DNA from: Fragilaria crotonensis
Taxonomy: Eukaryota > Bacillariophyta > Fragilariophyceae > Fragilariales > Fragilariaceae
Length of the DNA: 25,105 nt
Direction of reading: 5' to 3'
Assembly: GCA_022925895.1 (NCBI GenBank)
Contig: JAKSYS010000791.1
Coordinates: 1-25,105, forward strand
Shown: piece after piece, positions 1 through 9,255 of the stretch
How the letters are laid out: the number at the start of each line of letters is the position of its first letter
Position numbering within the stretch: the first letter of the stretch is position 1
Position numbers and translations under genes: made by a program
The notes under the pieces: model-generated
What the model was told of the DNA's origin: nothing
The model's input: the letters and a program-made list of their open reading frames with translations, nothing else
The model's database searches: none

Positions 1-1515
1 TCATACCAGAAGGGATGCTACAAGCAAGCTGGGCGGCTTGGGTATTGATATATTTTTAGACTGAGACAAGTGTACATATGTCATACACATGTAATCCTAT
101 AGGTAGATGCACACAGGTACTGGAGGAAATCATATACCTAAGATATGACTGTAGACAGGAAGTTATATCCTATCGGTAAATGTAGGAATGGTATGTTTAA
201 AACAATAAATCATACAAACATGAATGGCATTATCCCAAGATACTTAGACGGAAAATAAGCGCATCATGTTGGTTAGCATGTCAGGTGTCAAATTACAACT
301 TCTGAACTGCCGTAGAACTTATACCAGGAAATCTAAGTGCTCTGTGTACTCGGACTACGTGGAGTACCAGGGTACCAAAACTCTCGAAACATGAACACAT
401 ACATTCTTTACATCCTTCTCAAACGACCCTTCCTGTCGATGCCATCGACTGCAACGAACGACGACGTCGTTCGGAGTGGTTGGCGCCATTACCCTTTGCA
501 CGACGATTCCCATGACACCAGGCACTGTACATTGATGAAAGTAGTGGCATTACTACTACCTCTATACATACTTTAATAAGGTAAGTGATTTGTGTTTTTT
601 TTATACTCGGAGTGCGAGTACGATAACACAGCAACACTCGGACTTCTCACGATGTTAACGTTCACAGGAAATTACGTCTACTACGTGGATGATCGCACTA
701 CTAATTACAAGATAGCAACCTTGCCATGCTTCTTGCTTGCCCATTCTTGGTTGTTGTTATCCTTCGCTGCTATCGTTGTCGCTCATTACGTTGATTGTAT
801 CATGGGGACCACGACGACGACGCTGTTGCTGGTCGCCTGCAACATCAATCTGTTCTGCCATGGCTGCACCGTTGCGACGCTTTAAGCCAGCAGGGCGCGG
901 TCTATTAGAAAGTTTCATAGCTGGTAAGTTGCTCCTGTCGGCATCACTGCCTTTTGAAGGATGACACTCCTGCTCAAGTATTTGGCCCATGTCGCAACAA
1001 CCCAGTCGTTGTGATGCAGTCTGTTGTTCACAAAGATGTAACTTACCCTTGTTTGCAGGTATTCTGTCCCTCTTTCATACAAATTATCAAATTTCTGGTG
1101 TCAGATTCTGGAATTGAGACACCCTCAGAGGGTTCCGGGTTGTACACCTACCATATGGTGGTAACTGTAAAATATTTTTGAGTCCGGTACAGATTTGTAC
1201 CATGGTTTTTGTGTATCAATTTTTGGTACACCTGAACAAAATAGTACTCCCTACTAATTGCGTACCACAAAATGGTACAAAGGACTAATGTTTTTCGATT
1301 ATAGTACAGCCTTGTCACACTGACTGTACAGTGTGTCACATCTTTGATCATGTGATATCTATGTTACGCTCTCTTCTTTGTATTCCATCTGTCACATTCA
1401 CCGTACAACACACCATCTGATTGTACCGATGTACTCCCAGTAGTGCGTCTCTGTGCAATGTGTCCCTATAATGACAAAATTCTATATCGTGAGCATTTCA
1501 TTGTTCTTGTTACAA
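1..1515. other. AT-rich intergenic stretch, no supported gene
   Basis: No reading frame here looks like a conserved protein. The only hint of coding is on the minus strand around 757-1090. An open stretch with a good donor-like GTAAGT (about 1050) is followed by a frame encoding an Arg/Gln-rich peptide ending at 757, with a QQQRRRRG run. This could be the remains of a spliced gene, but nothing in it is recognisable. Short GTAC-rich palindromes occur around 1150-1290. A motif at 113-150 (GGTAC then AAATCATATAC and TATGACT) recurs at 15361-15394. Confidence 0.5.
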
Positions 1516-3208
1516 TTACAATTCACAAAACGCCTCTACTGCTTCAGGCATAACACGCCGTCTCCTCCTTCTTCCTCGGGGTCTCAGAATGTCATTGTCC
1601 ACGCGATCTCCAAATTTTTGTCTCCTCAATGCAAGGAGCACTTCTTCTTCAGCTTTCTTTGCATTAGCACTCTTTCTGTCCCTATCTACAAGCATCGACA
1701 ATTCATTGAATCTCGCAACTCCCTCCGCACTCCACCCTCCATACAGGCAGTGATCCATTACCGATGATGTGTATTTGCCCGTGATCTTCGTATCAGCCTT
1801 CTCGCCACGGCGTTCTGTGTGATACCGTGTTATCCATTTTTCAATGTAATTCTCGTAAAGGAGGAGAGCAAAAGCCTCATCAGACACTGTTACCACAAGT
1901 TCTTGACTTCCCTTGTCCACAACAGCTTCAGATACCCTGTAATAGTACTTTTTCCTCCCCCAAACTTTCTTTCCCGACACACATGCCAGAAACTCCCCAA
2001 TAAACCACTGAAATGCTTTCTTGTCAAGTTCATGTTCTCCTTGCCTCAATTTTTCAAGTGTCTGCATTGAGTATGGTGGGTTAAGATCATCTGCGTTGGC
2101 GTAATCAAGTTGACGAAGTAGTTCCTTGACAATCCTCCCACCTGCCTGCTCACAGGTACTTCTCTTGCCATTGATGCTGCCAACAACACATGTCTTGTAT
2201 ATCCTCACAAATTCGTCCTCGTCATCTGGTTCTTCAGTTTCAAGAACAATCTTCATTGCTCTATTGAACATTGCCTCACTCGTAATGAACTTCATCTTCC
2301 TGAATATCATTCCCTTTACAACGACTTGAATTCTATCAACGATGTGCTTCTTTGACTATCATGGGCAGTTCTGTATGACATAGCCTTTTTCGGATATTAT
2401 CCTCACCAGTTTGTCCTCTTGATCGACGAGACAGAGGACCGTCATCGTCAGTCAAGGAAAATCCTGAATCATAACTGGATTCACTTCCAGACAAAGAAGC
2501 CTCATCCCTCCGACTCCATCGTCCTCGAGATCTGGCGCTACCACCTTCCCGCGGATGACAACGGTGGGATTCATGGGCACGTTGACGTTGCCACAATCTG
2601 TCAGCAGGACGACCTCTAAATGGAGTGTCATCCTGCACCTGATCATTACCTCTAAATGGAGAGCGATGATCAGGTTGACAATTATGTCGATGCCAATCAT
2701 GAGGATTGTTTCGATATTGTCGAGATCCTGGGTTGCCACCTCTAGATGGAGAGCGGTGCCGATCATGAAGACCACCTCTAAATGGAGAGTGGTGATCAGT
2801 TGCGTTACCACTAGCTCCAGTGGGAGATTGGCTTCTTGAGTCATCAGTCCGTCCTTGATTTTGCTGGTTCCGCTGTCTCTCTTGTATTCCTTGTTGATGT
2901 TGGTGAGAGCCTTCATTACCACCTCTACTAGATGGAGAGTGGTGCCGAGCATGATGACCACCTCTAAATGGAGAGTGGTGATCAGCTGCATTTCCACTAC
3001 CTCTAGTGGGAGATTGGCTTCTCGAATGATCTACCTGGTCTTGATTTGGTGCATTTGGCTCTCGTTCATTTCTTCCTTGTGCTGTGCCTACCTGACCTCC
3101 TTGTTTCTCTTGCCATTCTTGCCTCTTGTCCCTCCTATCCTCATTCGGGTCCACGTTCTCTTCATTTCCTTCATTGTCTTCACGTGATCTCCTCTTCCTC
3201 CCTGCCAT
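1516..3208 (-). CDS. Arg/Ser-rich repeat protein with unknown C-terminal domain, split by one frameshift
   Basis: I do not recognise a named family. The ATG at 3208 (MAGRKRRSRED) starts a charged, disordered N-terminal half. It has repeated HHSPFRGG and SRSQSPT blocks, encoded by near-identical DNA around 2769-2832 and 2957-3021. This frame stops at 2336-2338. The next frame, in phase one base later, reads on without a gap from about 2350 (KHIVDRIQVVVKGM) to the stop at 1516. The two open frames are therefore best read as one gene with a single-base shift near 2339-2355. The C-terminal part (about 280 residues) is globular-looking, with a conserved-looking segment SDEAFALLLYENYIEKW, then YGGWSAEGVARFNEL, a basic helix, and a GRRRRRR run. 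I recall this layout as a multi-copy, mobile-element-associated type in diatoms, but cannot verify it. A nucleic-acid-binding role is inferred from the Arg-rich tracts only. If the shift is real, the 293- and 264-residue pieces would be separate products. Confidence 0.55.
2452..3021. repeat. Degenerate internal repeats encoding HHSPFRGG blocks
   Basis: The element CCTCTAAATGGAGAG recurs about every 30-190 bp (for example near 2619, 2651, 2771 and 2959), with related CTAGATGGAGAG copies. The longest pair of copies, about 2769-2832 and 2957-3021, is almost identical. On the minus strand the unit encodes the SPFRGG and SQSPT motifs of the repetitive N-terminal half of the gene at 1516-3208. Confidence 0.7.
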
Positions 3209-4570
3209 GATTCTCACTCAGGTGTGTGATTCCGTGTTGCACAAAGTGATTTTGTAATGCTCTCCTACATGTGCTCGTGCTCCTTATATTTTGTGTTGCT
3301 GCGCCATGTTTTCAAACACATCCACAACCAAATTTCAATATATTGTATATACATTACTAGTGCTTAACAATTTGTACATACATCACAAAGGCTGGTTGTA
3401 CTTGTAATTCATATTTTATTCGTACTGATTACATTTCTATTCGTATCATACTACAAAGTGGTATGTAAATGCATTTCCGTTATGTATCCAAAAAAATGAT
3501 AGTGTCTGCATTTGAATTTTTTTAGTCGTTCAAGGAATGCTGGTTCGAGTGCCTAAGAAGTATAGTACATTAGTCACAGTGAAGAACAGTACTAGTACAC
3601 TTGTACCGTGTTCTTGTACTAGCAGGTACGGCGGTACTAGCATTGTTCATGTTCAGTGTAGTATGTACCTGTAGAGCACACTGGATTGTGCATGCTGTAT
3701 TGCTGTATTGCTTTGTTCAATACGATGATAGTGTACGTATTACGTACCTGTACGTAGTTAGAATTGTATGCATACACACAACGCTGTGCGAGCCGTTGGT
3801 CACACTGTACGCTGTAGTATGGCGAATGGCGATACTTCCTGTCACGTCGACGTTGACGCTGTTGTGCATTTGTACTGCACGTCACACCATGCTTGCGCAG
3901 TATAGTACGTCAATGTACCACATATCAGTGCTGGTCTAAGTACGTTTGCATTACATGTAATTTTTGCGTGCGCTGTGACGTATGCGTGTATTTTGACCGG
4001 GTCACGATGTGGTGATAGACTCTGTATCCGCATTTTACACCCTATCGGTCTCGTGTTACTACGGTGACGTTTTTCCGTTCCTCCATGTGTTTTGGTGGCA
4101 GTCATGCGAAAAACATTCGTGTAACTGCACGGTGAATAGTGCATATGATGCAACGATCGTGTCCACTCGTGTTTTTGCATGTATTAAGCCTATATACATC
4201 TGAATATATAACATTACATACAGTGTTTTCTTACATGCATTTTCGCCTGTATTTAAGCTAAAATCATCACAATATATATACGTTGCATGCGTACAATTAA
4301 ATATAGTCTTTTCTATGTACACTTTACACACAAAAGAAAATTAGCATACGTATTTTCTTAGTCTTACAAATTGTATGATCGAAAAGTGTAGTCCCAGGTA
4401 GTGTTTTGTGGGACTTTATTTCTTGGTGGACTTCTATGTCCTATCATTCCTATAGTGCGCGCATGCAGTCCCATTTCACGTCATGATGCTCGTGCGATAA
4501 GAGCAGTGGGAAGTGCACAAAACAGTCTCGAATGCGTGTTGATTGTTTCTTGCATCAATCACTTCGATCA
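3209..4570. other. Intergenic stretch, no supported gene
   Basis: AT-rich (3226-3550), then GTAC-rich (3560-3950), then AT-rich again (4190-4400). Open frames of up to 112 codons on both strands at 3601-4331 are low-complexity Val/Cys/Tyr-rich and mirror each other, which is typical of non-coding sequence. I see no RNA gene. It is the 5' side of the divergent genes at 1516-3208 (minus) and 5462-9015 (plus), so promoters of both would lie here or in the adjacent repeat array. Confidence 0.5.
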
Positions 4571-4574
4571 ATCG

Positions 4575-5100
4575 ACTTCCATTAGAAGCCTTTGATCGAA
4601 CTGTTTGATACCCGATCTGACTCGGGTTGTAACAAATACCATTGTAAGGAAGTAGATGCTCCGCGACAAGGACCTGGTGCCACATCATTCTCTTCTAGCA
4701 TTTGACTTCCATTAGAAGCATTTGTCTCGAAGTGGAAGATAGGCAACCTGCATCGATCAGTTTGAGCATTTGTCTTCAATTTGAAGCATTTGTTTTCAAG
4801 TGTTGTACCTGATCGGACTCAATTTGGGACAAGTAGCTAACCGGCACTCCTTTGGGACAAGGAAGATCTGGTCTGCGAGGAGGTATTCCGCATCGATCTC
4901 TTTTAACAATTGTCTTCCATTAGAAGCATTTGTTTGGAAGTGTTGAAACGGATTCTGACTCGAATTGAAACGAGAACTTGGTAGCACTTGGTAGCACTTC
5001 GTGATTGACACAATTCTCAAGGACTACGAGTTCCTGGTTTTGCAGCGATCACTTTGTACAACAGTCTTCCATTAGAAGCATTTGTTTTGAAGTAGCTGTC
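4575..5100. repeat. Diverged tandem repeat with core CTTCCATTAGAAGCATTTG
   Basis: Five copies of a core close to CTTCCATTAGAAGCATTTG start near 4576, 4706, 4773, 4913 and 5065. Several are followed by GAAGTG or AAGTGTTG and then a TCTGACTCG or TCGGACTCA block. Several units also end with a CATCGATC stretch before the next core. Spacing varies from about 70 to 150 bp, so these are old, diverged units of a composite repeat. The array ends about 360 bp upstream of the ATG at 5462. It could be a sub-terminal repeat of a transposon or a promoter array. Confidence 0.7.
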
Positions 5101-5461
5101 ATTTGGAACAGAGGGAACCAACTGCGATTGATAAGGATTGGCGACCACCACCAGTGAAACTGTAGTAGCTGTGGTAGGGTGTTCTCATTGTTCACGCACT
5201 GTCACCTTTGACAAAGCAACTCTCACCATTAGTGGAGTTGCTGTGAACTTCGAGACATTCTTTGGTTTCGAAGCCTACAGTAGGGTTGACATTACTTTGA
5301 ACTGGCTCACCATTTAGTGGTCATTTCTTGGTTGGTGTTTTTCTTTGCTTTGGCACAGTTCGAAGTTGTTGCACATCGTGACTACCATCGGTTAGTTGGT
5401 GCAGCACTGTCCGTTCCTGCTTTGTGTGCCTGTGTTGTGCACTACTGCCATACGCCCTCCC

Positions 5462-8400
5462 ATGTCCCACCAAACTAAAGCCCATTCTATATGGGGTGGC
5501 GGTGCTGCAACAACAACAAAAGGGGCTGCAGTATCGAGAGTTGGTGCCAATGTGGTTGGTGAAGTCGTGCGGTTCCGAACGTTTCCGAGCGAAACGTCCC
5601 GTCGTCTCATGGCAACTATGGCTTTGGCCATGGATATGCCCCGTGCTCTGATGAAGATGGAGGGTGGGGCTGTTGGGCATGTTGACATCCCACACGATTC
5701 TCCTGATGATGTCTCTGATGCTGACTGGTCCGATGCCGAATCGGAGGGCGGAGTGGAGGATGTGGAGGAGGTGGACGATTGGCTGGACAACACCAAGGAG
5801 GGGGGCAAGAAGAAGCAAAAGCCTCGTACCATTTTCCATCCGTCGAAGATGCAGATGGCACGCACGATTTCGAAGTGTCTACCGAAGCAGGATGTAGAAC
5901 AATTTGAACTCCTTTTCAAAACATTTCAAGGTGTTACGGAGTGTCCGTCTGGATGTGACAATTGTGGAACTGATGTCAATGCATTCATAATCAAGACTAG
6001 AGTTGGCTGTATCGATACTCTGGGCACTTCAGCGTCTATACGGTGTGGGGAATGTGGATTGTGAGATGTGTGATCAAATCAACAGTGACCACCGGGATGG
6101 CAAGGTTTTCTTGAAACGTGACTATCTTGAGATAGTGATGATGGACGCTGTGTTGTCCCGTGTCTTGAATGCCCCAAGGCGTGTCAGCCACTGGTAAGGA
6201 GACTGTTGACACACCGGTCAAGTTCAGAGCTGAAAGAGCAGAATATTTGGATGCAGAATTTGACTGGAGGTTTCGTGCCTTTCTTGCTGTGGTTCCTGAT
6301 GGTGCAACGTATTATTGCCACCGTGATCGGCGGAACCGGAGTATTGGGAAAGCAAATGAGGTTATTCCCATGGACACATCGTGGCTACGGGTAGTGAAGA
6401 ATGTTGATCGTGACAGCAGTCGGTTTGCTGATGGCGGATATGTTTCTCGACTCTGGGATGGGCAACCATTCTGGAAATTCAAGATCTCGCGAGGTGAAGC
6501 GAATTTCCAGTTGAATCCCATTCCAGAAGAACCTGTCATGAATTTGTCCTGGAATGGAACCCTTCCGACGCTGCGTGTCATGTCAGCATATCAGTGTCCT
6601 GATGAATTGGGTCCATGTCTACCCCCCGATTTCATCAATGGAGAACAACATGATGGTGCCCAAAAAAAGGCACACCTGAGGCGTGTTTACAGGATGGCTC
6701 TCATGAGTTCGAAATCTGCGAGACGCGGGTGCCGTCACTATGCTCATGGCTATCTTCACCGCAAAATTGACCCAAATGAAACCTTGATCATAGATCCCGA
6801 GGATGGTGATATTGACATCCGGGTGGCCATCCAGATAAGACGTCCACCTTCGAAGGCAGACGCTAAAGATCCCACTAAGCATTGCGTTGCTCTATCTCGT
6901 GAGTCTGTGGTGCTGGTCCGTTACTTGCCACACTTGGGAAGCGGTGCCGAGAAGCTATTATCCAATATCAGGGATCACGCAAGTACTGTGCAAGGCCAAA
7001 ACAAGCACTCTGCAAGGAACGGGCTTGGTGATCATGGTTCCATGTTTCCTTTGGGTTCACGCATCATGAAGGACAACATCACAAGAAAGCAGTATGTGAC
7101 TTCCACGAGGTCAAAGCGGGAGCAGCGGTTATTGAAAGGGGCTGTCGTTGCATGCTCCAGGCTAGCAGCTGTAACCATCCCAGGAATTCTTCGGATTATG
7201 CAGGATGCTGAAGAAGATGGTGACATTCCTCCCCCTCACGGGGGAATGAACGGCGACTGCATGTTTTGTCGAATCTCCCATACAATGGATGTCAGTGTTG
7301 ACCTTTCGAATTCAACTCACTATGATGTCAACGATGCGTCCCAAGGTTTTTCCATTTGGACTGAGGATGAACCTGGAAGTACTCGCAATTGGTTCTTTAT
7401 TCTCCCTAACGTTTACGGCAAGAGGCCTGACGGTATGGGTGGGGAGAAGGGTGCGATGTTCCATGGAGTTGCTATTAGGCTGACCCATGGAGTTCTTATC
7501 AGTTGGGATGGTCGGGTGATTCGTCATGGCACATCGGTGATGGAGCGGACTAAACATGTGTATGGATCATTTTTTGCGGCAAAAGGTTCTGTTGTTGCAT
7601 ATGGCGCGCGTATGGCTTTCAGGAAGGAAGCCATCAGGCGAAGGCGATCGAAGCGGCGACAACGACAACAACGACACGATGGGCCTGGTGGATTGTTGAT
7701 TTCTCCTGCGATCAGTGGATGTCGTGACAAGGACGATGGTGTGGATTTGTTATCGATCCCCATTGCCAGAAAGAGTAAGGCTTTCGGGGATTCTTCTCTG
7801 GTTGAAGCCAATGTGCTGGGAAACGATGATACGGATGAGGCTTTGGGCGATGATGTCATCTGTGGCAACGGCATTCTGGGGGATGACAATTCATCATGGA
7901 GTAACCACAGCTATGCTGATGATGTCAACGACTCCACAAGTTGTGACATCGGCATGATACTTGACTTGACACCTGGAGGTGGACATGGATTGATGGGAGG
8001 GCTCATGATCGATGTTCCGGATGATGACAGTTCTATTGAGAGTGACGCTCGCGATGACGGCTTTCACCAAGGTCGTCGTCCCCCAAATGATCGGTATGAT
8101 AACTTGCAGAACAGAGGCCAGGAATATCCCTCTCCGAATGATGGGAAGAGACGATGGAATGACTTTTGCACTGACAGGGTTTCCAGTTATCCTCACAACG
8201 GCGGCTTCCAACATGGACATGAACGTCGTCGTCCTCCGAATAATGATCGGTATGATAACTTGCAGAACAGAGACCAGGAATATCCCTCTCCGAATGATGG
8301 GAAGAGACGATGGAATGACTTTTGCACTGACAGGGTTTCCCGTTATCCTCACAACGGCGGCTTCCAACATGGACATGAACGTCGTCGTCCTCCGAATAAT

Positions 8401-9015
8401 GACCGGTATGATAACTTGCAGAACAGACAAGGCCAGGAATATCCCTCTCCGAATGATGGGAAGAGACGATGGAATGACTTTTGCACTGACAGGGTTTCCC
8501 GTTATCCTCACAACGGCGGCTTCCAACATGGACATGAACGTCGTCGTCCTCCGAATAATGACCGGTATGATAACTTGCAGAACAGACAAGGCCAGGAATA
8601 TCCCTCTCCGAATGATGGGAAGAGACAATGGAATGACTTTTGCACTGACAGGGTTTCCCGTTATCCTCACAACGGCGGCTTCCAACATGGACATGAACGT
8701 CGTCGTCCTTCGAATAATGATCGGTATGATAACTTGCAGAACAGAGACCAGGAATATCCCTCTCCGAATGATGGGAAGAGAGGATGGAATGACTTTTGCA
8801 CTGATGGGGTTTCCCATTATCCTCACACTGACGGCTTCCAACGAGGACATGAACTTCGTCGTCCTCCGAATGATGGTTACTTCCGTGGAGGACAAGAACA
8901 TCATTCTACAAACCATGATTCTCTAAATGATAGAAAGAGGGCCTGGCGTGGTGATTGGCAAATCAGTCATGGTGATCGTGTTAACACCAGGGGGGGATGG
9001 CATCATCGCTCATGA
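5462..9015 (+). CDS. Mobile-element-type gene with dioxygenase-like core and repeat tail, two frameshifts
   Basis: The start is the ATG at 5462. An acidic N-terminal segment (DSPDDVSDADWSDAESEGG) leads into Cys-rich blocks (CPSGCDNCG; CGEC and CEMC), suggesting metal binding. Reading then has to skip one base near a G4 run at 6047-6050, and again near a C4 run at 6172-6175, before a long open frame from 6169 to 9015. In that frame, H-Y-D is encoded at 7318-7326 (context NSTHYDVND). A downstream His lies at 7525-7527 (context DGRVIRHGTSV), preceded by a beta-rich GVAIRLTHGVLISWDG segment. This H-x-D...H arrangement, 69 residues apart, fits the double-stranded beta-helix of 2-oxoglutarate/Fe(II) dioxygenases. 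Basic stretches (RRRRSKRRQRQQR) and an Arg-rich repeat tail follow. The gene is convergent with a transposase gene 240 bp away. Oxygenase function is inference from motif layout; a structural non-enzyme is possible. No acceptable intron removes either frame change. Confidence 0.55.
8071..8853 (+). repeat. Five tandem 153-159 bp coding repeats
   Basis: Units start near 8071, 8224, 8380, 8539 and 8698. Each encodes 51-53 residues containing RYDNLQNR, EYPSPNDGKRRWNDFC and YPHNGGFQHGHE. The DNA of the units is almost identical. They differ by a few substitutions and by an in-frame CAAGGC-type insertion that turns RDQ or RGQ into RQGQ in the third and fourth units. A sixth, degenerate unit follows to about 9000. 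High identity at DNA level implies recent expansion or homogenisation. The tail is hydrophilic and Arg/Asn/Asp-rich, and likely disordered. Confidence 0.9.
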
Positions 9016-9255
9016 TTGTGGGCAACGGATGGGTGATAACATGCATGTACGCCAACATATGTACGCGCGTTGAGTCACTGGACGGGTGCAATTGAGTGAA
9101 GATGATTCTGACAATGTGGATTCTGATGATGGTTGGTAGTAGAGATGATTCGTATAACTAATTTATTTTGTACGAGACAAATTGATGCATAGGAATTCTA
9201 CCAAGCTGATTACATTGACACATCAAGAGAGTCCATTGGGTCTGGCACTGATCGG

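Noticed and set aside
337-885. Small plus-strand genes in the left flank
   Set aside because: The open frame at 337 starts from GTG rather than ATG, no homology-like motif is present, and opposite-strand frames are equally open.
3601-4331. Possible genes from open frames of 64-112 codons on both strands
   Set aside because: The frames overlap on both strands, several lack an ATG start, their composition is low-complexity, and they contain no recognisable motif. They lie in GTAC-rich spacer.
4575-5100. CRISPR array
   Set aside because: Units are diverged and spacing varies from about 70 to 150 bp. There are no regular spacers, and the setting is eukaryotic.
6194-6241. Short intron (GTAAGG...CAG/AG) to explain the second frame change in the dioxygenase-like gene
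   Set aside because: A good donor exists at 6194, but the acceptors at 6227 and 6229 create an in-frame stop at or just after the junction, and the one at 6241 does not restore the frame. Lengths of 34-48 bp are also shorter than the 77-105 bp introns seen here.
7894-8926. 340-codon minus-strand and 304-codon plus-strand frames with strong repeats
   Set aside because: These are shadow frames of the tandem coding repeat in the 5462-9015 gene. The repeats simply keep all frames open.
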